DNA from: Lihuaxuella thermophila | GTDB taxonomy: Bacteria > Bacillota > Bacilli > Thermoactinomycetales > Thermoactinomycetaceae | NCBI RefSeq assembly: GCF_900110165.1 | Contig: NZ_FOCQ01000003.1 | Span: forward strand, 186,001-250,000 | Direction: 5' to 3' | Length of the DNA stretch: 64,000 bases | In this document: positions 45,693-53,923 of the stretch, in pieces | Position numbering within the stretch: position 1 is the stretch's first letter | Layout: each line of letters begins with the position of its first letter | The notes under the pieces: model-generated | Databases searched by the model: none | The model's input: only the letters and a program-made list of their open reading frames with translations | What the model was told of the DNA's origin: nothing | Position numbers and translations under genes: made by a program

Positions 45693-48002
45693 ATGAAAAA
45701 AATCAATTGGGTCGAACAACTCATCCACCGATCTCAAGACGGTGTAACGGCACAAACAGTGGCCGCAGAATTAAACCTTGACCGTTCCACCGCCAGCCGC
45801 TATCTGAATGAATTGGTTAAGAACAAGAAAGCCAGAAAAATTATCGGCCGGCCTGTACGCTATATATCGGCAACCGGTATGGAAAATCAGGGCAGCCCCT
45901 CACCGGCACATCCACCGTCCCGGACACCTGTGTCTCGCGAATCTCTGTCATTCCCGTCTTTGATTGGCGTGGACCAAAGTTTGCAGACCATTTTGGAAGA
46001 AGCGCTGGCCGCTCTCTTCTATCCGCCAAACGGACTGCCCATCATGCTGACAGGGGAAACCGGCACCGGTAAAAGCTATCTCGCCAAAACCCTGTATCAG
46101 ATCGCCATTTCTGACCGGCGAATGGAGCCGGACGCTCCTTTTATCGCTTTCAACTGTGCCGAATACGCGCAAAACCCGGAATTATTGATGGCCCAATTAT
46201 TCGGGGTGAAAAAAGGAGCTTATACCGGGGCACAAGCAGATAAAGAGAGTTTGGTGGAAAAAGCTGACGGTGGAATTTTGTTTTTGGACGAAATTCATCG
46301 TCTTCCTCCCTCCGGGCAGGAAATGCTCTTTTACCTGATGGACCAGGGAACCTATCGCCGGCTGGGAGAGACCGGGGCCGCACGCAGGGTGAATATTCGC
46401 ATGGTCGCCGCTACTACCGAATCCCCGCAAAAAGCGTTGCTTCCCACCTTATACCGTCGATTTTCGGTGAAGCTGACACTCCCCCCTCTCCGAAAGAGAG
46501 GCCCGCAGGAACGGGAACGGTTACTGCAATTTTTTCTGGATGAGGAAGCACGCAAAATGCATGTGCCCTTGCGCATGGCTCCTGAATGCCGGACGGTCCT
46601 TCTCCGTTACGACTGTCCGGGAAACATCGGCCAACTGAAAAGCGATGTGCAAATTGCCTGTGCCCGCGCCTTTTTGCGCCACCTGAACCATCCAAACGAA
46701 GATGAGATTGTGATCCGATTCGAAGATCTGCCGCATAACTTGCGTGAACACAAACGGGTCTCGCAAACGGTAAAACCTCTGCTTTCTGGAAAAGAGCGGC
46801 CCAAGGATCTGAGTGAGAACCCGTTTCCCAATATTTACGATGAATGCCGGAGACGAAAAGAAGCTCTGCTCGGGCAAAACGCCAGCCCGACGGAAATCGA
46901 TCAAGAGATGCAGGAAATCGTGAGTCAATATATCCTTTCTCTTTTGGAGTCCGCGGAACGGAATGAAAAGCAGTTCATACCCGATAACCGGGAGTTGGAG
47001 CTTAAACTTGCGGAGATCCTGCACAGGTCGGTTCAGGAATTGAATATCCCTGTTTCCAGTACCCAGTTAACGGCGCTAAACCTCCACATTCAGTCTTATT
47101 TAAAGAGATCGGGATCTTCTTCCAGGATGTCGTCTCTGCCGCCGGCCAATCCAAAAGCAGTCTACAAGGAAATCGCGCAAAAGATCGCGGATGATTTAGA
47201 GCAGGGGCTGGGCATTTCCCTGCCCGATCACGAAATAGACTTAATCTCTCTCTTTCTGACTGCCCATAAAGGCAGGAAATCGCCCAAGCAACGTTTAATC
47301 GCAACTGTTTGTTTAACCGGCGAGGGGTCCGCCGTCTCATTGGAGGATTGGCTTAAAGAAAACCTGCCAAAGTCGGATCAGGATGTTGCCGTTAAGTCCG
47401 TTCAGATTGATCCGATGAGCCGCCGCTCTCTCATGCTGGAGTATTTAAAAGAAGAATTTGACTTAATCGCAGTTGTGGGAACCGTACCTCCGGACCTGGA
47501 TGACGTGTATTATCTCCCCGTGTGGGAATTGTATCAACCCCATGGATTTCAACGCCTGGTTGAGCGGTTGAATGAGACCCGCCCCGTCCCGGTCGGCAAA
47601 GACGGTGAACCCAAACTATCTTGGCAACAGATTCCCGATTTGATTCTGCAGGGGCTCCTGGAGACGGTCGTTCATTACAATCCGCGGCGGTTTGTGGAAA
47701 TCATCAACAAGGAGATGAGCACTTTTCGCCAAGTATTTCAGTGGGACCCGGAACGGGAGCTGGGATGTTGGATGCACCTGGGCGTGTATACGGACCGGCT
47801 GTTGAAAACACAATTGGATGCAGGAAGAAAGCAGGAGGAACCCGCCCGGCCAATCGAAGGAACCCATCCGCCCTCGACGCAAATATTTGTCTGGAAAAAG
47901 CTTCTCCAACAACTGGAAGGAATTTTTCATCTTGAGTACCCGACCGGTACAGCCGAAGAATTGGCCCGCCTCTCCTCTGCCGCCCCGGACGGAACCGTGT
48001 GA
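45693..48002 (+). CDS. LevR-like sigma-54-interacting regulator with PRD domains
   Basis: 769 residues. An N-terminal helix-turn-helix (1-62) is followed by an AAA+ domain with Walker A GETGTGKS, the sigma-54 contact loop GAYTGA (about residue 175; usually GAFTGA) and Walker B GGILFLDEIH. Then come a PRD domain (about 415-530, with LNLHIQSYL and LPDHEIDLI), an EIIB-like segment (about 545-640) and a second PRD (about 655-735, CWMHLGVYTDRLL). Such activators respond to PTS phosphorylation. A -24/-12 promoter lies directly downstream, before a PTS EIIB gene. ATG 45693 is preferred over the adjacent GTG. Confidence 0.9.
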   Translation: MKKINWVEQLIHRSQDGVTAQTVAAELNLDRSTASRYLNELVKNKKARKIIGRPVRYISATGMENQGSPSPAHPPSRTPVSRESLSFPSLIGVDQSLQTILEEALAALFYPPNGLPIMLTGETGTGKSYLAKTLYQIAISDRRMEPDAPFIAFNCAEYAQNPELLMAQLFGVKKGAYTGAQADKESLVEKADGGILFLDEIHRLPPSGQEMLFYLMDQGTYRRLGETGAARRVNIRMVAATTESPQKALLPTLYRRFSVKLTLPPLRKRGPQERERLLQFFLDEEARKMHVPLRMAPECRTVLLRYDCPGNIGQLKSDVQIACARAFLRHLNHPNEDEIVIRFEDLPHNLREHKRVSQTVKPLLSGKERPKDLSENPFPNIYDECRRRKEALLGQNASPTEIDQEMQEIVSQYILSLLESAERNEKQFIPDNRELELKLAEILHRSVQELNIPVSSTQLTALNLHIQSYLKRSGSSSRMSSLPPANPKAVYKEIAQKIADDLEQGLGISLPDHEIDLISLFLTAHKGRKSPKQRLIATVCLTGEGSAVSLEDWLKENLPKSDQDVAVKSVQIDPMSRRSLMLEYLKEEFDLIAVVGTVPPDLDDVYYLPVWELYQPHGFQRLVERLNETRPVPVGKDGEPKLSWQQIPDLILQGLLETVVHYNPRRFVEIINKEMSTFRQVFQWDPERELGCWMHLGVYTDRLLKTQLDAGRKQEEPARPIEGTHPPSTQIFVWKKLLQQLEGIFHLEYPTGTAEELARLSSAAPDGTV

Positions 48003-48033
48003 AGTGTGCAAATTTCCCTGCACACTTTTTTCT
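48003..48033 (+). terminator. Terminator of the LevR-like gene
   Basis: AGTGTGCA and TGCACACT pair around AATTTCCC and are followed by a long T-run. It separates the activator gene from the downstream sigma-54 unit. Confidence 0.85.
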
Positions 48034-48167
48034 TTTTTTTCAACCTTTGGGGTGTTTGAAAAAACTCCCGCAGATGAGCGAAAAATATTGATTCGGCGGG
48101 ACCCGGCACGGCAGATCATGTCGGACTCGTAACCATCCAATGATCCTATTTCCCTGATCCTCCATGG

Positions 48168-48184
48168 TTGGCATAAAATTTGCT
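48168..48184 (+). promoter_or_regulatory. Sigma-54 (-24/-12) promoter
   Basis: TTGGCATAAAATTTGCT matches the sigma-54 consensus TGGCAC-N5-TTGC, with the GG and GC doublets 10 bp apart as required. It lies 100 bp upstream of the EIIB gene and downstream of a gene for a sigma-54 activator, making the call strong. Confidence 0.8.
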
Positions 48185-48282
48185 ACTATATTTTAGAGGC
48201 GGATGGGCTTCTTTTTTTCAGGCACATGCGTTGTTTGGGGGACGGGAAAGATAAAGTCGAAATTGTTCTTTCGGAGGATCCA

Positions 48283-48624
48283 ATGTCCAAACCAATCCGT
48301 TTACTGATTTTATGCAGCATGGGAATGACCTCCGGCATTCTTTGCAAAAAAGTGACCGATGCAGCCGTTCACAGGCGAATTCAACTGGTGGCGGAAGCTT
48401 CCGGCGTTGCCCACTTCCGTTTCAAGGCCAAAGAAGCGGATGCGGTTTTGCTGGAGCCCCAGGTGCGCCACTTGATCAAAGAACTGGGACCCATCGCCAT
48501 ACAGCATCACATTCCTCTTGAACCGATCGATCCGGTCGCTTTTGCGACGATGAACGGCGAAAAGGTATTAAACCAAGTCTTATCCATGTTGAGACGCCAT
48601 GCGGCTGAGCAATGGGATTCTTGA
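48283..48624 (+). CDS. PTS EIIB component, lactose/cellobiose type
   Basis: 113 residues. The phosphocysteine loop LILCSMGMTSGIL (Cys near residue 11) and the C-terminal MNGEKVLNQVL typify the Lac family EIIB; VLLEPQVRHL also matches. ATG 48283 follows CGGAGGATC; the open frame upstream is not conserved. No EIIA or EIIC lies nearby. It follows a sigma-54 promoter and precedes ptsH-ptsI, so it could be a metabolic or a regulatory phospho-carrier. Confidence 0.85.
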   Translation: MSKPIRLLILCSMGMTSGILCKKVTDAAVHRRIQLVAEASGVAHFRFKAKEADAVLLEPQVRHLIKELGPIAIQHHIPLEPIDPVAFATMNGEKVLNQVLSMLRRHAAEQWDS

Positions 48625-48865
48625 TTGATGACCGTTGGCACCCCAATGGTGAAGGTTGGTCATCACCCGTCCCATTTGCTTTCCTCAGCGGGCATATGTA
48701 CCTCCATGGGTGTCATACTCATTCAAATGGGGCAGACCATGTGAATTCAAACACTCCCCCGGATCACTCCGAAGGCCATCCGGGCCGCTCAGCAGTTCGG
48801 GAACCGATTTGGTTGTCCCGGCTGGCACTCTATGAAAGCAAGACAAGTAAAGGGGTAAAATACGA

Positions 48866-49126
48866 ATGGCAGAAAAAACGGTTACAATTAAAAATCCAAG
48901 CGGACTCCATGCTCGTCCGGCGTCACTGTTGGTAAAAGAAGCGGGGTCCTTTAAAAGCACGATCAAAATTATCAAAAACGAAAAAGTAGTAGACGCGAAA
49001 AGCTTGCTTGGTGTGATGTCACTGGCCGCGAAACAAAATGACACCCTCACCGTTCGCGCTGAGGGAGAAGATGCGGAAGCTGCTGTGGAAAAGCTGGCTT
49101 CTTTTCTCGAAAACCATCAGGAATAA
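48866..49126 (+). CDS. ptsH: Phosphocarrier protein HPr
   Basis: 86 residues. The phosphorylated His15 lies in NPSGLHARPA, and the regulatory Ser46 (KSLLGVMSL) used by HPr kinase in Firmicutes is present. It passes phosphate from enzyme I to EII proteins and takes part in catabolite control. It is 27 bp upstream of ptsI. The 240 bp between the EIIB gene and ptsH contain no clear terminator. Confidence 0.97.
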   Translation: MAEKTVTIKNPSGLHARPASLLVKEAGSFKSTIKIIKNEKVVDAKSLLGVMSLAAKQNDTLTVRAEGEDAEAAVEKLASFLENHQE

Positions 49127-49153
49127 CCACGTCAAACGAACGGGGGGAAAACA

Positions 49154-50860
49154 TTGACCCAAGTTAAAGGAGTTGGCGCCTCACCCGGCCTGGCGATCGG
49201 CCGGGTGATCTGGTGGCGCAAAGAAAAACCCGTTGTTGAGACCCGGCATGTGGACGAGCCCGAAAAAGAGCTGGCCAAACTGCAAAAAGCGGTGGAACAG
49301 GCCAAAGAACAAATTTCCAAGTTGCGGGAAACAACGGCCGAGCGCATGGGAGAAGAAGAAGCCGCTGTCTTCGATGCCCATCTGGCCTTTCTGGATGATC
49401 CGTCCTTTACTGGTGAAATGCGGAACCGCATACAGACTCAGCAGAAAAATGCGGAAGCTGTCTGTGCGGAAGTAACCCAGGAAATGAGCGGCATGCTCGC
49501 TTCATTGGACGATGAATACATGCAAGCCCGCGCGGACGATATCCGCGATGTCGGAAACCGCCTCCTGCTCCTCCTGCTGGGCAAAACACCCTTCGACCCC
49601 TCACTCCTGGAGCCGGGGAGCGTGGTTGTATCGGAAGAGCTGACTCCTTCTGATACCGCTCAGTTTCCGGAAGGAATCGCCGGGATGGTGACCGCCAAAG
49701 GGAGCAAAACAGCCCATGCCGCCATCATGGCGCGTACTCTCGGCATTCCTGCTGTTCTGGGCCTCGGTGCGGCGATTGAAAAATTGCAGGACGGGGATAT
49801 CCTGATCATCGACGGAGACAAAGGCGAGATTACCGTCAACCCGTCTGCCGAAGAAGAGCGTGTGGCCCGTGAGCAAATCGAAAAACAAAAGAAAGCCCGC
49901 GAGCAGGCTCTCGCTGAAGCAGCCCAGGATGCCGTGACCAAAGACGGCAAACGCATCCAAGTGTTTGCCAACATCGGCAGCCTGAATGATGTGGATCTCG
50001 CACTCAAAAACCATGCAGAGGGCGTCGGGTTGTTCCGCACCGAGTTTCTTTACCTTGAAAATGATCATTGGCCCACGGAAGAAGAGCAATATCAGGCTTA
50101 CTCCAAAGTATTGAAAGCATTCGGCACAAAGCCGGTCGTCATCCGCACTCTGGATATCGGCGGAGACAAAGATCTGCCTTATGCCGACCTGCCGAAAGAA
50201 GAAAACCCGTTCCTGGGACACCGGGCCATTCGCTATTGCCTGGCCAATCCGGATATTTTTAAAACGCAGCTGCGTGCTCTCCTCCGTGCCAGCGTACACG
50301 GAACGCTTTGGATTATGTTTCCGATGATCGAGAATCTGTCCGAAGTCCGTGCTGCCAAAGCATTGCTCGATGAGTGCAAAAATGAACTGAAACAGGAAGG
50401 AATCCCTGTTTCTGATTCCATTCCGGTGGGAATTATGATTGAAGTTCCGGCAGCGGCTGTCACCGCTGATTTGCTGGCGCAGGAAGTCGACTTTATGAGC
50501 ATCGGCACCAATGATTTAACCCAATACACCTTAGCGGCTGACCGCGGAAATGAGCAAGTGGCCCATCTTTACGATGCTGCTCATCCCGCTGTGCTCCGTC
50601 TCGTGCAAATGACTTGTCAGGCAGCTGAGAAAGCCGGCATCATCGTGGGCATGTGCGGGGAGCTGGCCGGAGACCCCGCCATGGCTGAGGTGTTGATCGG
50701 ACTCGGCCTGCACGAACTCTCACTGAGCGCCGGCAGCATTCCGGAAGTGAAACAAGCCGTGCGCCGGGTTGATGCAAAGGCGGCCAAATCGCTCGCTGAT
50801 GAAGCGGTCCGCCAGGAAGACGGAGACCAAGTAAGAAAAATCGCCGGCCGCCGCACGTAA
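49154..50860 (+). CDS. ptsI: PTS enzyme I
   Basis: Phosphoenolpyruvate-protein phosphotransferase of 568 residues. It has an N-terminal HPr-binding helical part, the phosphorylated His in TAHAAIMARTLGIPAV, and a C-terminal PEP-binding barrel with IGTNDLTQYTLAADR and the closing Cys in GMCGELAG. The TTG start follows GGGGGG. It is in an operon with ptsH and ends at a strong terminator. Confidence 0.97.
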   Translation: MTQVKGVGASPGLAIGRVIWWRKEKPVVETRHVDEPEKELAKLQKAVEQAKEQISKLRETTAERMGEEEAAVFDAHLAFLDDPSFTGEMRNRIQTQQKNAEAVCAEVTQEMSGMLASLDDEYMQARADDIRDVGNRLLLLLLGKTPFDPSLLEPGSVVVSEELTPSDTAQFPEGIAGMVTAKGSKTAHAAIMARTLGIPAVLGLGAAIEKLQDGDILIIDGDKGEITVNPSAEEERVAREQIEKQKKAREQALAEAAQDAVTKDGKRIQVFANIGSLNDVDLALKNHAEGVGLFRTEFLYLENDHWPTEEEQYQAYSKVLKAFGTKPVVIRTLDIGGDKDLPYADLPKEENPFLGHRAIRYCLANPDIFKTQLRALLRASVHGTLWIMFPMIENLSEVRAAKALLDECKNELKQEGIPVSDSIPVGIMIEVPAAAVTADLLAQEVDFMSIGTNDLTQYTLAADRGNEQVAHLYDAAHPAVLRLVQMTCQAAEKAGIIVGMCGELAGDPAMAEVLIGLGLHELSLSAGSIPEVKQAVRRVDAKAAKSLADEAVRQEDGDQVRKIAGRRT

Positions 50861-50867
50861 AAAAGAA

Positions 50868-50906
50868 AAAGGAACCTGAGAACAATGGCTCTCATGGTTC
50901 CTTTTT
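50868..50906 (+). terminator. Terminator of ptsHI
   Basis: AAGGAACCTGAGA and TCTCATGGTTCCTTTTT pair with one mismatch, with A-run and T-run on the two sides. Confidence 0.85.
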
Positions 50907-50963
50907 CTTATTGAATCATATATAAGACCCCTTCACTCAGCAGCGAAGGGGTTCATGTATTCG

Positions 50964-51371
50964 TTAAACGGTCACTTCTTTTTTCAGCTCAATTGCTGTC
51001 GGTTGGACTACCTCAATAGGCCCGACGCCTCTCCGAAGCACTTTCGGAAATGCCTGGGTCGGCTTTAACACATTGAGCATGTACTCAATGGCGATCATGG
51101 GATCAACAGTGTGACCACAAGTGTAGCAGTCTAAAGCTGCAAATCCTCTTTCCGGATAGGTGTGAATCGACAGGTGGCTTTCCGAGAGCATGACCAGCAC
51201 CGTTGCTCCTTGCGGCTCAAACTGTTGGGATTGAACGGACAGGACGGTTGCCCCGCATTTTTTTGCGGCTTCCTTCAAGTGATACTCAAGCAGCGAAACA
51301 TCATTTAGCAGGTCAAAATCAACACCCCATGCATCCATGGCTACATGCCTTCCGAAAGTAGAATATTCCAT
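50964..51371 (-). CDS. speD: S-adenosylmethionine decarboxylase proenzyme
   Basis: 135 residues, the short bacterial type that self-cleaves to a pyruvoyl enzyme giving decarboxylated SAM for spermidine synthesis. The cleavage motif SESHLSIHTYPE is near residue 63, with the new pyruvoyl group from Ser65, and Cys and His in DCYTCGHTVDP complete the active site. The ATG is behind AAAGGGGG. A structured 5' leader precedes it. Confidence 0.95.
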   Translation of the reverse strand: MEYSTFGRHVAMDAWGVDFDLLNDVSLLEYHLKEAAKKCGATVLSVQSQQFEPQGATVLVMLSESHLSIHTYPERGFAALDCYTCGHTVDPMIAIEYMLNVLKPTQAFPKVLRRGVGPIEVVQPTAIELKKEVTV

Positions 51372-51500
51372 CTCTTTCGGCCCCCTTTCCTAGCAAAAAG
51401 TTGGTGTGAGCCAAATTCCGCTAGGATCTGCTTGTTCACCACGGGGGAAGGTTAGTCCAGTGAGGTCCCAACCCTTTAAGTGAATCCTGGATCCTACTAG
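51372..51500 (-). promoter_or_regulatory. Structured 5' leader of speD
   Basis: On the minus strand TAGGATC (plus 51490-51496) can pair with GATCCTA (plus 51422-51428), and CTAGC with GCTAG closer to the gene. A CCCCC stretch (plus 51443-51447) can pair with the GGGGG of the ribosome-binding site (plus 51381-51385). This is compatible with leader-based control of translation. No known riboswitch class was recognised. Confidence 0.35.
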
Positions 51501-51679
51501 CTCAATGTCACAATGTTTAACTTAGCACATTCTCTTTCAAACTGCAATAGTTAATTCACCCTAATTTAATGTCATATTCATAACAGCAGGAATCACTGAA
51601 GGATAGGGAGGAAATTCGGTAAAAAGAAACGAATCCATCCATTTAGACTACCGAACGATCGTAGGAAAGGGGAAATTGG

Positions 51680-52162
51680 ATGCAAGATTCAATCCACACC
51701 AGGGAACTCCTCCTGCACGAACTTTCTGTGCTTGTACGCACGACACGTCAATTGCTTATGAAAATCGACGCTGCTGATTGGACTTTCCGTCCACATGAGT
51801 CGATGCGCACTCTGAAGGAGTTGGCCACTCATCTGGTGCAAATTCCTGCCGTAGATCTGGCCATTTTGCTGGAAAATGATGAAATCGCCATCCGGCAACT
51901 GGAGGCAGAACTGTCTGCCGAGGACAAAGAAGGTTTGATCGATGTATTGGAAACCGGATTCATCCGTTTAAAGGAATACATGGAATCACTGGATCCACAC
52001 ACCTTCTTTGAGAAAAAAACAACAGCTTTTTATGCCCACGAGCCCAATTCCCAGGCGAAGTGGCTGCTTGAAATCGTCACTCACACGGCCCATCACCGCG
52101 CTCAGCTGTTTACCTACCTCAAACAATTGGGTTACGACGTCGGGATGTTTGATCTATATTGA
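51680..52162 (+). CDS. DinB family protein
   Basis: 160 residues forming the DinB/YfiT-like four-helix bundle. Possible metal-binding His residues lie in LATHLVQIP and in VTHTAHHRAQLFTYLKQLG. Members include thiol-transfer enzymes and uncharacterised stress proteins; the exact function is unknown. The ATG is behind AAAGGGG. Confidence 0.88.
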   Translation: MQDSIHTRELLLHELSVLVRTTRQLLMKIDAADWTFRPHESMRTLKELATHLVQIPAVDLAILLENDEIAIRQLEAELSAEDKEGLIDVLETGFIRLKEYMESLDPHTFFEKKTTAFYAHEPNSQAKWLLEIVTHTAHHRAQLFTYLKQLGYDVGMFDLY

Positions 52163-52164
52163 TC

Positions 52165-53001
52165 TTAAATTTTCAACTTTTTCACCCAGATATTCATATC
52201 CTCAAATTGTCCCGCAATGTGGCTGTTCTGAATGAGCCGCCCCTGGTACTCAAATCCCAGTTTGGCCATCACAATATTCATCCCGGCGGAAACGGCCCTG
52301 GTCAAGGAAAAAAGATTGGGGACCCCCGCTTGTTTCATCCGCTGTTCCAAATCAAAGATAATGGCGCTCAGCAAACCTTTTCCCCGGTAATCGGGATGGG
52401 TGGCACAGTCTGTGATTTCCGCACAATTATATTTGGTAAACACATCCGCAGAAGCTGAACTGATGATCTTCCCTTCATGCAGCACAACCGAAAAGTATAC
52501 ATCATTTTGCATACATTCCCGAATAAATTCTTCCTCATGAATCGGCGTTGGGTAAGTCTCAAAGACAAGCCGGTACAATTCGGCCAGTTCCCGGGCATCA
52601 TCCGGAGTCGCATGGCGCAGGGTAAAGGCGGGATCCAATTCCGGAGGCTGGCTCAATGTTTCCGTCTGTTCGGCCATCTCCACGATGGAGTCTTTCTTTT
52701 CTTCATCCTTTGTCACGGCACGCCGGTCATCCAGAAACCGGGACAAGATAAATGCAGGTTCACCGTTAAAAAAAACACTGATCTCTCCTTCTTTTTCAAA
52801 GCCCAGCTTTTCGAAGGAGGACTCATCCTCGGGATCGGCATAAATCATTACTTTTCCGATCCCTCTTTCTTTGGCCAGCTCCTCCAGATGCAAGGCCAGG
52901 CGTTCCAGATCATCTGTCTGATAACGCATCAGCTTAATCCGGCTATTGTATTCATCCAGCTCAATGGCTGCATCGGGGGTTGTTTTCTGCACAACATTCA
53001 C
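52165..53001 (-). CDS. ablB: Putative beta-lysine N-acetyltransferase
   Basis: About 278 residues with two GNAT-like parts; the C-terminal one shows the acetyl-CoA loop THPDYRGKGLLSAI. It matches AblB, which acetylates beta-lysine made by lysine 2,3-aminomutase (AblA) to give the osmolyte N-epsilon-acetyl-beta-lysine. GTG 53001 is chosen since AAGGA precedes it closely and homologous sequence begins soon after; an ATG at 53064 would add 21 residues. No ablA is adjacent. The end is nearly convergent with the dinB-like gene. Confidence 0.85.
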   Translation of the reverse strand: MNVVQKTTPDAAIELDEYNSRIKLMRYQTDDLERLALHLEELAKERGIGKVMIYADPEDESSFEKLGFEKEGEISVFFNGEPAFILSRFLDDRRAVTKDEEKKDSIVEMAEQTETLSQPPELDPAFTLRHATPDDARELAELYRLVFETYPTPIHEEEFIRECMQNDVYFSVVLHEGKIISSASADVFTKYNCAEITDCATHPDYRGKGLLSAIIFDLEQRMKQAGVPNLFSLTRAVSAGMNIVMAKLGFEYQGRLIQNSHIAGQFEDMNIWVKKLKI

Positions 53002-53288
53002 TGTCCTTTTTCCTCCCTCTCGATTGGATCTTTTGGATATATGTATCCCCTGCTGATCCGCCATTTACCCTTGTATTTATGTCCAATTTCTCACAGAAGA
53101 TGGCAATCTTTTTATTTCATGTTTCTGTTGGGATTCAGGTATCAACTATTAAATAAACGAATATTTTTATGTGTAACTTTTGTTTTTCCTGGGAAAGATA
53201 TTAGATAAAGTTTGCCTATACTCAATTTGGAAATCTAAGAATTTTTTGCGACTACCCTACCATTATTGAACAAACAGGGGGATCGGTC

Positions 53289-53468
53289 ATGTATTTATCA
53301 CCCAGAGAGCGGGGTATTGTGATTCGCGCGTTGACCAAGGTTTTGGAAACAGAACCTCCATATGCCAGAGCAGATGAGTATAAAAAATTGTTGGAACGCC
53401 TGAAAGCCGAGCAGGAAAAAATCGATGGTCCCGAACTGACCGAACGTTTTCATATCGACGATTATTGA
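53289..53468 (+). CDS. Small conserved-looking protein (59 aa)
   Basis: A 59-residue helical, highly charged protein read directly from the sequence: it begins MYLSPRERGIVIRALTKVLE and ends ERFHIDDY. AGGGGGATC at proper spacing supports it. It ends 17 bp before a terminator-like hairpin that also carries the ribosome-binding site of the next gene. No family recognised. Confidence 0.65.
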   Translation: MYLSPRERGIVIRALTKVLETEPPYARADEYKKLLERLKAEQEKIDGPELTERFHIDDY

Positions 53469-53485
53469 TCCGGATGCGTGACCAT

Positions 53486-53526
53486 TCACTCCTTTTCTTC
53501 GTACATTGAAGAAAGGAGTGATTTTT
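53486..53526 (+). promoter_or_regulatory. Terminator-like hairpin that contains the next ribosome-binding site
   Basis: TCACTCCTTTTCTTC (53486-53500) pairs with GAAGAAAGGAGTGA (53508-53521), one bulge, followed by TTTTT and immediately by the ATG at 53527. The right arm is the Shine-Dalgarno AAAGGAGTGA of the L,D-transpeptidase gene. It could end transcription of the 59-aa gene and mask translation of read-through mRNA. Confidence 0.7.
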
Positions 53527-53880
53527 ATGTATGTCATCCGGATTCGGCTCTCCCAATTCCGCCTGTACCTGTACCACGGAACCAGGCTGATCAAATCCTA
53601 TCCGATCGCCATCGGAAGAGTTGCCACCCGGACGCCGGTGGGGGACTACAGGATCATCAACAAAGTCCCATATCCCTACTCCTATCCGGGAGGACCGCTC
53701 AGCCCGTTTGGAACTCTTTGGATGGGACTGTCCCGACCGCATTATGGCATTCATGGAACCAACAACCCGGCTTCCATCGGAAGAATGGTGTCCAGAGGCT
53801 GCATCCGCATGCATAACCGCGATGTTGAAGATTTGGCCCGCTATGTAGGAATCGGTACACCTGTGTACATTCGGCCGTAA
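53527..53880 (+). CDS. Minimal L,D-transpeptidase (YkuD domain)
   Basis: 117 residues, only the catalytic YkuD domain. The active-site motif [10 protein letters not shown] and [11 protein letters not shown], with nucleophilic Cys near residue 96, are intact. It has no LysM domain and no signal peptide, unlike many family members. The enzymes form 3-3 cross-links in peptidoglycan, often in spores. ATG 53527 is behind AAAGGAGTGA within the hairpin described. Confidence 0.9.
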   Translation: MYVIRIRLSQFRLYLYHGTRLIKSYPIAIGRVATRTPVGDYRIINKVPYPYSYPGGPLSPFGTLWMGLSRPHYGIHGTNNPASIGRMVSRGCIRMHNRDVEDLARYVGIGTPVYIRP

Positions 53881-53923
53881 TACATTCAAACGGTGATCGC
53901 CTGGTCGGCGGTCACCGTTTCTG

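Noticed and set aside
47002-47340. 112-codon minus-strand frame in the LevR-like gene
   Set aside because: It is an antisense shadow inside a well-supported coding region with PRD motifs.
48612-48935. 107-codon frame between the EIIB gene and ptsH
   Set aside because: It overlaps the ptsH start in another frame, has no ribosome-binding site and its composition is not protein-like.
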